This document shows, piece by piece, positions 44,960 through 57,472 of a stretch of DNA of 64,000 bases. The DNA is from Isoetes taiwanensis (lineage: Eukaryota; Streptophyta; Lycopodiopsida; Isoetales; Isoetaceae): NCBI GenBank assembly GCA_021234155.1, contig JAJEKV010000094.1, positions 2,321,782 through 2,385,781 on the forward strand, read 5' to 3'. The notes below the pieces were generated by a model, which did no database searches, was not told the origin of the DNA, and saw only the letters and a program-made list of their open reading frames with translations. Made by a program: the position numbers and the translations under genes. Positions within the stretch are counted from its first letter, which is position 1, and each line of letters begins with the position of its first letter.

Positions 44960-45135
44960 TAAGTGAAAGCATAGATTTATGAGCATTTCCAAATGGTGAA
45001 TTCTTATCCTATCCAATCTAACCAATTTGATGTATTAGATTGTAGCAGAGGAGTTATGTAGAATCAGGCCAGGCCTGCAAATGGAGTACATTAATTGTAT
45101 CTTTTTGGGCAGTGCATCACATTGGCAAATGGAGG

Positions 45136-45337
45136 CCTCTCCAGCTTCCAGAGCCTCTATCTTGATGCCATTTTGGCCCTCCAATTCTGGCAGCACCATT
45201 TCATAGCATGATTTTGAGATGCACAGAATGGTAACTGGCACATCTAGATTTGCTAGCCTCCTCGCTAGAACTAGCATCGGTGCTATATGCCCCATCGATT
45301 GTGATGGACACAACATCATTCTCTTCCTTGCCTCCAT
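45136..45337 (-). pseudogene. UGT pseudogene, first 67 codons only
   Basis: On the minus strand from 45337 the frame copies the intact UGT start with only a few changes (MEARKRMMLCPSQSMGHIAP), then leaves the homology after about codon 67 and stops at 45035 after 33 unrelated codons. No PSPG box or acceptor domain remains. It is a duplication fragment; because the promoter was duplicated too it might still be transcribed. Confidence 0.85.
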
Positions 45338-46018
45338 TTTTGAGCTTGAGTTTGCTTCCTAATAGAAGTAGAGAATTGATTTTCTCAATATTGTTCCAAA
45401 GAACCAATTCGTCTAATAAAACGACACTTTAGACTTTTGTCTATGCTGTTCTCACACCTATATTGCATGCACAACTAGGGGCTATAATATATCATTCAAT
45501 GGGAGTGGATGTCAATATTCTTAATAAGATAATAAGAATCTGCAAATGCATATGACTATGAATATTAGATTTTCCTTCTATCACGTCATGGACCTCGACT
45601 GTGCACAACAGCAGTCCATATTTATCATGCATGATTTGGTTAATCCAGCCAAAAATTGGTGGTTGGTCCAGTCATCTGGTATCAGCCAAGATGGTTAATT
45701 GGACCATTCGATATCATAGAGATCGTTTATCCGGCCAAAAATTGATTAGTCTGGCCAAAAAATCAAATGTAGAAATGCACGACGAAATTTTGATCAAATG
45801 GTTCTTGCTGCTCCATGGCCAGCTTGATCCTACTTTTAAAAAGCCTATCAATCGTTTTGTCTACCCCTTTATGCCAGGTTGATGAAGAGAGGAAGAAATT
45901 TGCGGCAAACCAAAGCCAGCTCGATTAAAAAAAAAAAAAAAAAAACCAAAAAAAAACCAAAAAACGAATGGTTTTTTGGCTTCAAACCGCGTGGTTCGCA
46001 AGGCTCCAAAAATAACTA
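45136..46018 (-). repeat. Second copy of UGT 5'/promoter block
   Basis: Aligns with 42281-43126, including the A-rich run and the gaatggttttttgg word at the far end. It has gained some A-rich and other insertions. Confidence 0.88.
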
Positions 46019-47149
46019 GCATATTAGAAACAGATCATCTGAAAACCATCTATATATTATAGTACTAAAAGCAAAATAAGATGATAGTTTGTGCGCGATC
46101 TGGGCCGTTCATTTTATTGTGTTTCAAAAATTCCATTCTAGACCGTTTAATAGTTAGTTATTATTTTGCACTTCTCACTAGATGAATTCATACAAGAAAA
46201 AACTGTGATAAATTATGCATCCTTCGATTAAAGGAACTTCTGATGAACGGTTTCGGTCGTGGGCCTAAAGCAGTTAAGAGAGAACATTCTGTCTTATGCA
46301 GTGCAAAGAAGCATTAGGCTTCTACTTCGCTTCATTTTCTCTTCAAGTAAACAAATGGAAATATTGTTGTTGAATATGTGGCATGGGACGTCATTGGGCT
46401 TGAGCATTCGGGACCGTGTCCAACACTTTCCAGCTATGACGACCAAATCAGTGCTCATGCTCAATTCCAGTAGCTCTTTTATTAAGTATGCTACCCCTCA
46501 GTCTCTTTCTCCCCCAAATCGGGCTTTTTCTTTCCGCGCAAAGTGGGTTTAATATCGATCGTTCCATGCAATAAAGGGAAATGGTTGACAGACATGCAAG
46601 GGGTATTGAAGCTAGACCAATCCATGTAGGCATTCTAGAAGAGTTGAAGCCAGATCACCATTGTATATAACATCGTAGAATGGTTGAAAGCATACCTGCC
46701 AATTTGCATGTTTGCAAAGTTGTGTTATGGACTTGCGTAGAATTATATATTATTGGCGGTTGCCTAGATAGACTATATTTAACTAGTTTAGCATTGTAAT
46801 GAAAATGTCAATAAGAGCTTGCTAGAACAACAATTAGAAAGAAGAAAGAGATTTCGAGAAAATACTAAAAAAACAAGGTGCTACGCACGGAGGGTTGCCC
46901 TCCATGTCCGGAGGGTGAAGTGGCTTAAATCATAGTTCAAAGTCATGTTTTGACGATCAATTCAAATTGCTACTTCAAGATAATAGAATACTTGATAACA
47001 TACGAAACAATATATGAAGAATGAAGTATCCAAATAGAGAAATGGGGTGCAAAAGAAATTAGAAACCGTGGAATTGTTTTGCCTATCAATTTTGTTCAGG
47101 GTATGAAGGAAGAACTCGATATTTTAAATTGAAGAAGGTTGCTACGAAC
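46019..47149. other. Spacer, no gene seen
   Basis: AT-rich. A small palindromic stretch with ggagggttgccctcc lies near 46901-46915. The frame at 46259-46552 has no domain I recognise. Confidence 0.5.
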
Positions 47150-47160
47150 TTAATAGCATG
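47150..47160 (+). repeat. LINE target site duplication, left
   Basis: TTAATAGCATG, repeated exactly at 53216-53226 after the poly(A) tail. Confidence 0.9.
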
Positions 47161-49091
47161 GAATGGAAACTTGGAAGCCATGAGCGGCTAGGGTTAGGGC
47201 GGCCGCCATGGCCGTCCCCGTTACGTGCAGAGCAGAACATGTGCTCTCGTGGTTTTGCTTCCCATGGCCTGGCAGATGCAATGACGGTCGGGCTTTTGCT
47301 TCCATTCTGTGTTAAAGAATGGAGTTTTCTAGACAGGTTTCTCTTTTGGAAGATTAGATCAGAAGTATTTGAAGGTGGTAGCAACAGGAACTTGGATGAA
47401 GACAATGCTGGCCATAAACTATCTGAGCACGAAGGGTTAGGGCGACCCCATGTAGTTGCACAGCAGAATATTTGCAGTTGTGAACTAATGTCCTGTGGCC
47501 TGATTGATGCAGCCACAGTGGAACTGTTGTTTCCATTCTGTATGAAACAATGGAGTTCCTTTGAGAGGTTTCTCTGGAGACCGTTCCTGGCACTTGCAAA
47601 ACAGGGTATGTGCATTTACAAAGTTCTCTCAAATGGCCTGGTAGATGCAGCCTTGAATCCTTGGGGTAAATGGATAACCTGGAGCAGACTTTACGTCAAG
47701 ATGTCTGATTATATCCTACCTGGTTTTGGGATGAAGATTGCGGAGCCTGGAAAATATGATAAACAGGATATTAAAGCTATGGTTTATGTGGTGGGAACCT
47801 TATTTATTATAAGCGGTCAGTACTTTGCTTGCAGTTACTTTTGTTTGTCTCCATTCTATAGATCCTATAATTAGTTGAAATATGTTTTAAAATCAATGGC
47901 TAGTCCTAATGCAATTTGGCGAAGCACTGTCCTTTGGTATTTTGAAGTCAGATGTTTGCTTGTTGCTCGAACCGGGCCAGACCAAATGGAAAGGCTTGGA
48001 AAGGCTGTGCAAGTGGGCTATCTTCTAGCTTCTTTGTCACGGGCCAATCAATTGATGACACCTCTAAGGAGAAGTGGTGGAATAGGATCTGTAGGCGGAC
48101 AGATTCGACTGTGGGAAGTATCTGAAAATAATGCTAACTTCAGGAATTTAGACTGGATAGGCTTCAGTGTTGGACTGTATCAGACTTGTGGATATAAGTT
48201 TGAACATGGATCAGATCGCTTGGTATTTGGTTCAATAGTAACAAGGGATTACAACTCTGTGTAATGGCTTTGAGCCAGTGTTAGCCCATTTGTCTTATGG
48301 GCCTGTGCTGTTGAATATCAGCCCATTTTCCAGTTGAGGCTGGTTGCATTGTTTTGAGCCTAATAGTTGCTCAATATGTACTAGGCTGTTATTGTATTTT
48401 CTTTGTCAAATCTCTCATGAACTACAGAATATATAACATTACAGGTGTTTATGATGTTGTCTTAAGATGGGAATTTAAGACACGTAACCCATTTCAAAAA
48501 CAGATGATCTATGATAGATACAAGATGATCTATGATAGATACAATTTGATTGCATTTAAGAGTTTTGGCTATGGGCTCTGGCATTGGGCTCTGGCATTGG
48601 GCAGTGGGAATTGCATGACAATGGGGGGAATTGTATGGGGATTCTTGCTGGGGAAAATGCTCTATTGGAACTGCTGTAATAACATGGGTCTAACCGTGAT
48701 AACCTCTGCATCCTCTTATAAGTACAGGGTCCCAAATGGGGGGTGTGAGTATGGACATAGCTATGGTAATAACATGGGTCCAACCATGATAACCTCTGCA
48801 TCCTTTTATAAGTGCAGGGTCCCAAATGGAGGGCGTGGATATGGACATAGCTATGGGGCTGGGGGGCAGGCATGGAAGTTCGGGGGGGATAAGCTCTGGC
48901 TCAACTAGTAACAGAAATATGGGTTCAATTATTACAGCCTTTGCATTTTCTTATAAGAACATGGTCTCAATTAGGGTATGTGGGTATGGACAAAGCTGTA
49001 AGATGGGGGTACACAACTGGAGGGGTTTGGGTATCACCAAAAATGATGAGGGGTACGTAATAGGGGATGATGCTACTCAAATAGAAAAATC
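47161..49091 (+). pseudogene. LINE ORF1 region with internal repeats, unrecognised type
   Basis: Open frames at 47158-47874, 47875-48264, 48354-48908 and 48826-49095 fill the ORF1 position but show no DUF4283 domain that I can see. The first frame contains a repeated block: QNMCSRGFASHGLADAMTVG and QNICSCELMSCGLIDAATVE, each followed by LLxPFC and a WSxxxRF stretch, and a shorter third version (KQGMCIYKVLSNGLVDAAL). The third frame has two 30-codon repeats (48676-48855) with SYKYRVPNGG and YGHSYG. It may be a distinct ORF1 type, or a 5' UTR with tandem promoter repeats that happens to be open. The frames are in different phases. Confidence 0.45.
48676..48855 (+). repeat. Tandem repeat, 2 x 90 bp, in frame
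   Basis: Copies start at 48676 and 48766 with several substitutions; a weaker third copy starts near 48906. The 90-bp unit keeps the reading frame (30 codons). Confidence 0.85.
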
Positions 49092-49935
49092 ATGAAGATT
49101 ATTTCGTGGAACCTTCGAGGTATCAAGGGACCTCTAAAGAGGGCTAGAGTTTTAGCAGCAATGAGAGATCGATGAGCGTAGATATCCTACTTATACAGGA
49201 ACATAGACTTCCTGACTTCGAGGCCAGTTCCTTAGGTGCCTGGGTAGGAAGCCAGTATTCCTCTTTTACCTGTGCTGCCAGGGGAACTAAAGGGGGTACG
49301 GGAACTTTATGGAAGGGTTTAACTAGTAAGCTGCAATATGTTGGGACAGATGGAAGGTGGCAAGCTGTGCAATTTGATACAGATGGGATTCAATGGGGAG
49401 TGATTAATATTTCCAACAAATAAGCCTGCGGAAAGAGCCATTCTATGGAAGGAAATCATGGATTGGATGATCAGTCAGCCGGTGGCCAACTGGGTACTAG
49501 GTGGTGACCTCAATATGACGGATGTTTGGGATCAAAAGATTGGCTTGTATAGAAACCTCTTGGGGGAGGAGCGACTGGCGTGGGATTCCCTTCTCAACAA
49601 TTGTGGCTTCGTTCTCCTCCCACCATCGAATACTCCCTATTCATGGTCTAATAAACAAAAAGGAATGGACAGAGTTTACTGTCTGCTAGACAGATTTTAT
49701 GTGGCTAACAAGTCGGCCCCCTTTATGGATCGGTGCTATGTGGAAGGGGACCTTTCTTTTTCCCAGTCAGATCATATCCCACAAAAACTAGTATTTGAAG
49801 ATCTTCCTTCTGCCAGACGAAAAGGAAATGTCCCCTTTAAATTCAATACAGGGCTCCTAGGAAGGAAGGAAGGAAGAAATTTTAACGTCCAGGGAAGGAT
49901 CTCTTTTGTATACCATTCAAAGAATACCTGTTAGC
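49092..49935 (+). pseudogene. LINE ORF2 endonuclease domain, frameshifted
   Basis: The start MKIISWNLRGIKGPLKRARV is the AP-endonuclease opening of plant L1 ORF2. It stops at 49173-49175, and the reading continues in the next frame (VDILLIQEHRL, the catalytic Glu motif) to 49423, then again shifted with WVLGGDLNM (the GGDFN-type motif; Leu replaces Phe), DRFYV and SQSDHIP (the SDH motif; Ile-Pro follow). At least three frame changes are seen. Confidence 0.88.
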
Positions 49936-49963
49936 TCAGTCAAGGGAAGAGGGTCTTCCTATT

Positions 49964-51563
49964 ATGAAATCCTGGATCAAGAAAAATGCCGATATGAAGG
50001 ATTGGATAAAAAAGTGGGGGAAACTACGGGCTACCAAATTCCGGGAAACTAAGGTTGACCTATACAACCAAGTTCGACAAGTTAAACAAGGTTTGATTCT
50101 AGATCCCTTTAATATTGCCAATCAGGCACTTGAGGAAGAGCTAGAGGTCAGAATAAAAGCGATAGAAGAGGAAGAGGCTCGAGGGGCCGCTATTAGATCT
50201 AAGACCAAATGGTATGCGGAGGTTGATCATGAAAGCTCTAAATGTTTTTTTAGATTGGCAGGAGCAAGGCTGGCTGAGAATAGTATCACTTCAGTTACTA
50301 ATGATCAGAACGTGGTTCTTAAAGAGGAGGCAGAAATTAAATCCTTCTTCAGGGACAGTTATGAGGGGTTGTTCAAAGAAGATCCCCTCCCAAGTGACTA
50401 TTACAGCCGATGCTCTAAGTGGCTCCCCTCTTTAAGGCAAGGCCAGATAGTGACTGATGGAGAAAATAAACTTCTACTTCAAGAGCCTCGTGATGTAGAA
50501 ATCTACAAGACTGTGTTCTTTAGCTTATGGTAAGTCGCCAGGACCTGATGGGTTCCCTCCAGAGTTCTATGTCGAATTCTGGGATATACTTGGGCCATTC
50601 TTCACCGCTGCAATCAAGGGAGCATGGACGGTCAAATACCTTCACCCAGCCCTAGCAACTGGATTTATCTCCTTAATTCCAAAAGTCAATAAGCCCCAGG
50701 TGCTAAATGAATGGAGACTAACAGCACTAACCAATGTGTTATACAAAGTAATCATGAAGGTCATTGCTAATCGTTTGAAGCCAATCTTAACCCGTCTGAT
50801 TGGATGTGAAGAATCAGCTTTTCTCCCAGGCAGGAACATTTTGGACAACTATCTGGCAACTAGAGAGGGGCTCCATTGGTGCAAGTCTTCTCGCCAGAAT
50901 TGTGTAATGCTGAAGCTGGATTTTCGTAGAGCCTATGACTCTCTTTTGTGGAGTGGGCTAAAAAATGTGATGGCTCATATGGGCTTTGAAATAAACTTTA
51001 TAGAGTTAGTTATGGGTTTGAACAAGATGACATCAGCATCTATTCTGGTTAATGGTCAGTCGACTGGTCTCTTTGAGCTCAGACAGGGGATTAGGCAGGG
51101 GTGTCCCCTTGCTCCTTACCTTTTTATAATCATGGCATATCTCTTAACCTGTATGGTGAAAAGCTTGATGACGAGGGGATTGCTGAATGGGTTACTTCTT
51201 CTAGGTTCCAATCTAAATCTGACTATTATGCAATATGCAGATGATACCTTTCTTTTCTTAAGGTACGATGATGGGAGTTTTCCTGCCTTTCAACAGGTTT
51301 TAAATTCTTTTTACTCCATATCGGGGATTGGGCTGAATCACGCTAAATGTGATGTAATATGGCCTTTTGAAGAAGACATTGATACAAGGGTCAGGGCCTG
51401 GAATTATCATATAGTGGCAGCTACAGAGACCACTAAGTTATTGGGTATGCCACTTAACCTTGGAGAAAATCTAAAAGGTCTTTGGGCGCCAATTATAGAA
51501 AGGATCCGAAAGAAGGTTAACCTCTGGTCTTATTTAAGTCCTTGTCCACTATGGGGAGAGTGA
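49964..51563 (+). pseudogene. LINE ORF2 linker and reverse transcriptase
   Basis: Frame 49964-50533 is the linker (KWYAEVDHESSKCFFRLAGA). A frame change follows and the reverse transcriptase is open from about 50514 to 51563: SPGPDGFPPEFY, LIPKVNKP, NEWRLTALTNVLYKV, SAFLPGRNILDN, LKLDFRRAYDS, RQGIRQGCPLAPYLF and the active site MQYADDTFLF (51231-51260), then KLLGMPLN. All reverse transcriptase blocks are present in one frame, so this domain decayed least. Confidence 0.92.
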
Positions 51564-52903
51564 CAGTAGCCAATGCAATCCTTAATGCGACTCATATTTA
51601 TTACTCCTCGGCTGTTGTAGCGCAGAAGTATATATATGACCAGTTATTAGTAATCATTCGTAAATTCATCTGGGGAGGGAAGATAGCTGGGGTTGCATGG
51701 TCAGAAATGTGCCGAAGTAGGAAGGATGGGGGATTGGGATGTAAAGACCCAATGGTCCAGGGGAAGGTTCTGGCAGCTAAGTTTGTCTGGAGGGCTATCC
51801 AAGGGGATGCATCCCCAGCTATGTTACTGGCTTCAGCAGGGTAAGATAAAGGGGAAACCTTCTACCCCTAGAGATGAGGTTAGCTCCTACTTTCATAAAT
51901 TCTCAATGGGTCGAGGTACTTACCCAGTAATGAGGAAGATATTAGAAGCTTGGCAGGATGTGCAGAGTCTCTTTAGTATAGCAGATGCTCATTGGGAGGC
52001 AGGGGGGCTGAGTATATTAGGATTTGGGAGAGGGATGCGCTCCCTCTTGCACTTGTACACCCTCGAGTGTTTACTAAATGGCGTGTTGCAGGAATTCGTA
52101 AGGTTGGGCAGTTGTGGGAAAATGATAGATGGATTACTTGGATAAGATTTAAAGCTCTAGTTCCAGGTGTTGGGGAAGGTGATAGGAAGGTCTTTAGGAA
52201 GATTATGGTGAATGTCAATACGGTCTCTGGTATTGTAGGGGAAGAAGATAGGTGGTTGTGTGGGGATGGGGCAGAATATAAAGTCAAAAAGTTGTATGGA
52301 TTGCTAATGCCACAGTCCCCATTAAAGGCTGCAGACAGGTTGGGATTAGATCAAGTAGAAACCAAGGGTCTATTGACAAAGTCTTGGGTCTCCTTATGTT
52401 CCAAAAAGATCCAATTCTTTCGTTGGATCAGTCTACAAGAAGGTGTATACACTATGACATGGCTGTTGAACAAGGGTGTTGTTCAACATGATCTCTGCCC
52501 CCTAGGATGTGGAGCGTCAGAGACAATGGATCATCTTTTCTTTTGTCCGATTATAGGAGACTTGTGGAGGTGGGTTTGTCCAATTATTGGGCTACAGATG
52601 TGTCAGCTATCATGGCCGGCCATTCTAGCCAGTATAGGTGCAGATATTATTCAACTCACTTTAACCAATATATCATTGTGGTGTATTTGGAAACACCGAT
52701 GTGGTGTAGCTCTTGGAGGACTGACCGCTTCAGTAACAAGGATTCAGAACAGCTTCAACATGGAGGTAGCCCTCATGGCCTTGGCCCACCACAGGAAGTT
52801 TGGCCGCAATTATAACAAGAACTTGGATAGAATTGGCAGTATAAGGGGATTCTATTCATTTTTCAAATGTAACTGGGATCTGGATTTAAGCACTGTGCAG
52901 TAA
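51542..52903 (+). pseudogene. LINE ORF2 C-terminal region with RVT zinc knuckle
   Basis: Frames 51542-51844 (MGRVTVANAIL, RKFIWGGKIAG, GGLGCKD) and 51992-52903 continue ORF2 after a frameshift. The last has FRWISLQEGVYTMTWLLNKG and CPLGCGASETMDHLFFCP, the zinc knuckle of plant LINEs, and ends at a TAA (52901-52903). A 300-bp 3' UTR and the A tail follow. Confidence 0.88.
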
Positions 52904-53201
52904 GGGTTTATGACCTGTCCGACACCTATCAGGATGTTGGATGGAGGATCTTCGTCTTCAGCGGGGTTTTCTCCTAAGTTCTTGTTGCTTGGAATTGGCT
53001 GCTAACTCCATATAGTATCTAAGCCTGGATGAAGATGGTTTTTTCTATAGTAATCCAGGGGTAGGGAAGATTGGAGTGGTAGTTTTTAGTACAATCCTTG
53101 ACACTTACGAGTTATATCCGCTTTGTGATAATTCTTTCCATCAATCCCATTTGGGGATATCCTATGTAATTTTTTATATATTAATACATACTCTTCCCCT
53201 C

Positions 53202-53213
53202 AAAAAAAAAAAA
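53202..53213 (+). other. LINE poly(A) tail
   Basis: A short A run directly before aatt and the right target duplication. Confidence 0.9.
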
Positions 53214-53215
53214 TT

Positions 53216-53226
53216 TTAATAGCATG
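53216..53226 (+). repeat. LINE target site duplication, right
   Basis: TTAATAGCATG, identical to 47150-47160. Confidence 0.9.
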
Positions 53227-56200
53227 AAATACATGGAAGTTGCAAGCAAAGTAAAGTTGCTTAGAAATGCGAAGGCATGTCTTTTGTTGCTCAATAGTTA
53301 TGGGTCGTGTTCTGAGCCTAAGCCCTGTCGAAGGCAATGATTTGGGGTCCGTGGGTTGAGCTTGAACATGCATTTACCCCAGCTTTTTAGTACGCTTTAG
53401 TACAATAATCGAGGATCTATCTTCATTGTAGCTAATGTGCCTCCTAATGGGTAACCGAGAAATTTGTCAAGCAATGCTCCTACCATTGTGACATCTAGCG
53501 TCTTGGATGCAGATTGCAAGCATTGCACGTCTTGACGACCTTGTTGTCGCCGTGACCTAGGTGCTTCGGCATGCTCATGTTCATCTATGTTTCTCTGTGG
53601 TATTCTTGTGCTCTGTGACACCGTGCATGTCTTCCTCATAGGCGTAGCTTCCTGGTGAGGTTGTGTGTCAACTCTTGTGACTCCATGATAAGAGGCCCTC
53701 CAGTGCCAGACGTGGGCTAGGAAGAGTATGCACATATGACGTTTACCCCAACACTCCCGCTACAGGGCTCGGAATGTGAGCTGGATGGGCATGTTTCTAC
53801 TAACAGGGCCTGCATGTAGGTTGGCTATGTTTCTGATGTTTCGTTATTTTGGCAATTTTCTTTGTTTTTGTTGCTCAGAGTTTGGTATCTCCTTGGATCA
53901 AGTTGTCATTGTTTAGCACTGTACTCACAGATTTGCTTGTGCTTATGTCATTGTATCCAAGATTCTAGAGTGTTTCCATGCATGCAGTTGCAGCCAGGGA
54001 TCCCCACTTAGTCACGAGGACTAACACCATTTGAGTGCATATGCAGTGAATTTGCAAGGCACTGGCCAAGTTGATGGTGGCAATGTAGCCAGGGATTGGG
54101 ATTGAGTTCCAGAGCTAGAAGCTCCTGTCTAATTTTATCATTGTCTCATTTTATCATTGTTGTAGTGCATACATTGAGAATATTATATAGATAGTAAATA
54201 TTTGGATTGTTATTATCTTGAAGGATAATAATTGGTCATTCCCCAATTGCAAAATGGAAGATTAAATTGTTCACCAATACTGTGACTTTCATAAAGTTTT
54301 TTTTTTAACCAATTTAGATCTAGCCTTAAGTTAGACAAGATCTCGAGTTGCCAGGAGGGTCAACTTGGCAAGGTCGTCACAAAGAATAGTGGGAATCATA
54401 CGTATATTTGGTTGTATTCAAATATCATAATGCTAAGTATCTCATTACAGATATGACATCCGATATGATGGTGCTCAAGGGAGCAGTTATCTAAGCAAAG
54501 AAAGGGAAAAAAGGAAAATTCTAGCCCGTATTTGGATCAAACTATCTAGCGAATAGCCTAAGGTTTATTAATAAGTGGGCATCCTTTTGACAAAGATAAT
54601 TAAACGGACAACAAACTATTAATAGCTTTTGTATTAGATAAAAGAAATGCTACAATAAATATAGAGGAATCTAGTCGTTCAAAGCTTCTTTGAATTGTTG
54701 CTACCGCACAAATTTACTATATAATAAATTCATTTGAGTTGATATTGATACGGAGTCATAGCACGGGGGAGTGGTCCACATCCTAAGGCTGTGAGGGCAG
54801 GATACCTCCTAACCCTGTCATGGCGACAGGGTTATGGGGCATGGCAAAATATGGCAAAGTTGTGGAACTATGGCAAGGTTGTGATATCTAAGATGGGGTC
54901 GAGAACCATTGGTTGGAGAGATATCAAGGGGATCAATGATCAAGCAAAAGGGGCGGACTATTTTGTGCAAAAAGGCCATAGATAATATCCATATGATAAT
55001 TCATATAATCTAATTAAAGGCAAGGAGATATTTTGAGAAAAAGGCAACTGCATGCTAAAAAAAGCTAAAGTCGCAGAGAGATCTATAAATAGAACCGAAA
55101 CTTCAGTTGGGCATATCTCCGCAAACAGAGCTCCGATTGAGGCGACCTTTACCTCGTTGGAACCGGCTCGGAGTCTAGTTTCCGAATTGGGGCGGCACAT
55201 CTCGTGGTTCATCCGGAGGAGAGAGAAATGGCCGAAATGGTGAGAGGGGGTCACAAATTACTGCCATAGCGACTTCACAGATCTGCAATTGCTTTTGTGA
55301 TGTGTGGCTACGTGGAGTATCTAGACTAGCCTGGAGGGCCAATAAGCCGGATATTGTCTTTGCCCAATGGTCTACGCGGAGTAGCCAGATACTGTTTGCT
55401 GAGCCAGTTGCATTGCCATAACCATGTGGACCCGGTTGGGTGGTTAACCGTGTTCTTCAATGCATTGCCATAACCATGTGGACCCGGTTGGGTGGTTAAC
55501 CGTGTTCTTCAATGTATTTATTTGAGATATATGATAATTGGATCTTGATCTTCAAATAAGATGTTGTTGTTCAGTTGTTTAGCTCCCGATAAATCATTGA
55601 ATCATATCAGATATATGCACTAAAAGTGTCAACTACTAACTGTCTTCCTTTGATGTTGTAATTGAGTCTGTCAACTTAGTGCCAATACTTAACAAGGTAA
55701 GCTTGCTTTTATAGCGGCCCTGGCATCATTAGTCATAATTTAATAACTTCGATTAGAGGCGGTGTGACATATGCAAGTGAGCAGTTCCTTATGTTATACA
55801 CACTAGCCCGTGATGTGACCATATTTTATGAGTATTTGGACTTAACGCCAGTATGTAACAAAGTAAGACTTGCTCCTTCGCTAGTTTTAGTGGCATGGGA
55901 TCACTAGTCGTAATCAACTAGTTTTGATTAGAGGCAGCATGACATATTTTGAGTGAGTTGCTCCTATACACTAGCCCCTAGTTGACTATATCTTATTAAC
56001 CCCACCCTAAAGGTTGATTGGACAGAAGTTAATGGGCAATGCGGGTGGTGTTTCTACTTCTCGTGCAGTATGAATAACTAGAGGCACCAAAAATTGCGCC
56101 AAAACCAAAGAGAGTCATCTTTGAGGTAGAAAACATAGGATTGAATGGGAAGATATGGATAGGTTGGCTGATGGAGAGTGGTCGTGTAAGTTCTGTGGAC

Positions 56201-56479
56201 ATATTTCAAGGAATGGAAGCGTATAATGAAATATGATTGCTGACATGGGAAGAATTCTGGACTAAGTTCCTTCTTTTGAGATGGGATCATGCAATTTAAT
56301 AGAAAGTAATCTCTGTTAGTCCTCGTGTCCCACAAGTAGTTGCTCCACATATTTGGGTCGTCCATAAAAAGATTAAGGTAGAGCATATGGTGCATTCTAT
56401 GTATAAGATCCTTCTTGCTACAGAAATGTTGTACTCTCCTCGCTCCACTCCCACCCCCCGCCAAGAAGTGGTCATTGGT
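53227..56479. other. Spacer, no gene supported
   Basis: AT-rich with a GC-richer block at 54760-55260 that could be an LTR fragment (no boundaries found). It contains the 52-bp tandem (listed) and a degenerate ~165-bp duplication at about 55680-55830 versus 55845-55990, both with gattagaggc and tgacatat. The minus-strand frame at 53397-53735 shows no family. Confidence 0.45.
55409..55512 (+). repeat. Tandem duplication, 2 x 52 bp, identical
   Basis: 55409-55460 and 55461-55512, both starting tgcattgccataaccatgtg. No difference seen. Confidence 0.95.
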
Positions 56480-57177
56480 GGTACCAGTGAATCAACAAAA
56501 AGTAGTCTAGAAATGGGTTTGGGTTAAGTTACTCCATCCCAAGTTGTCAATTTTGTAGTGACAGATCATTCATAAATGTGTGCATGTCAATGATTTGCTC
56601 TACAGATTTCATCCTCAGGTGCCTGTGACATTCCCTCTATGTGCTAAATGTGTGCATGTCAATGATTTGCTCTACAGATTTCATCCTCAGGTGCCTGTGA
56701 CATGCCCTCTATGTGCTTAGAGGAACGGGATGATTGAGCATTATTTCTTCTTATGTCAGCATACTAGACAGGCTTGGTTGTGGCTTCAAAGCCTCTTCAA
56801 TTGCAGTTTGAATAGTCAGCATATCTTATTTGGTAGTGTAACAAGTTCCTTGGACAATCTAACAAAGAGAGCATTTCATTTGGCTTCAGCACGAACCATT
56901 TGGTCAATCTAGAGAAGGAAGAAATCTCTTCATTTTCAAGGGCAATAGATCCCCTCATGTGTAAGTGCTCATTGAAGCTAAGCAACACATTGTTAAAGCA
57001 TATCTATCTTCATCGATAAAAGACAAAGTGAAGAATCATATTTGGGTTCGCTATCTTCAGATAGATACTTATGCACAAGTCATTTAGATATTGTATGCTG
57101 CAAAGGTGGCGTGTGGTTTTGCTCTGTCTATGTTTATAATTTCTTCTGAGTAATAAAGTTTAATGTCATTAGAAAAA
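56480..57177 (+). mobile_element. LINE 3' fragment
   Basis: Reads NDLLYRFHPQVPVTCPLC, then HYFFLCQHTRQAWLWLQSLF (56735-56795), an RVT-type zinc knuckle with degenerate ends, then an RNase H-like or C-terminal tail, a 3' UTR and a short A-rich end near 57170. Stops and a 72-bp internal duplication break it. No target duplication found. Confidence 0.7.
56574..56717 (+). repeat. Tandem duplication, 2 x 72 bp
   Basis: 56574-56645 and 56646-56717, nearly identical, inside the LINE fragment. It repeats 24 codons before the zinc knuckle. Confidence 0.95.
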
Positions 57178-57472
57178 GGGCCCGGGTGAGGGGGTGAGCC
57201 ATACATAAAATCGCAAGTACAATGGTGTTGCTTATCTTGTTGATGTACTTTAAATGACATGTTCATTATATTTGTATATCATTTCTACGTAAAAGAATTT
57301 TATTTTGTAATGTCGTAAGATAAAAGAGCATGGAACATGCAAAGATGATTTTCCAAGCATAAAGTGTGTGGCTTAGCCAATGGAATGAAGAAGCTTCATA
57401 GGACAATAATCTCCATATCACAACCAATTATAAGAATCAGAGCATGCATCATTAGAATTCAACGATCTTAAA

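Larger units (their letters stand above)
47161..53215 (+). mobile_element. Near full-length L1-type LINE (6055 bp)
   Basis: Bounded by an 11-bp target duplication (47150-47160, 53216-53226) and ending in an A run (53202-53213). Order: a repeat-rich first coding region (47161-49090), endonuclease (49092-49935), reverse transcriptase (about 50514-51563), C-terminal part with an RVT-type zinc knuckle (51542-52903), and a 3' UTR. The coding regions carry several frameshifts and stops, so it is no longer active. The intact ends show it inserted as a whole. Confidence 0.93.

Noticed and set aside
47161-47874. Repeat-rich frame as an independent host gene
   Set aside because: It lies fully inside the LINE target duplications and starts at the element border.
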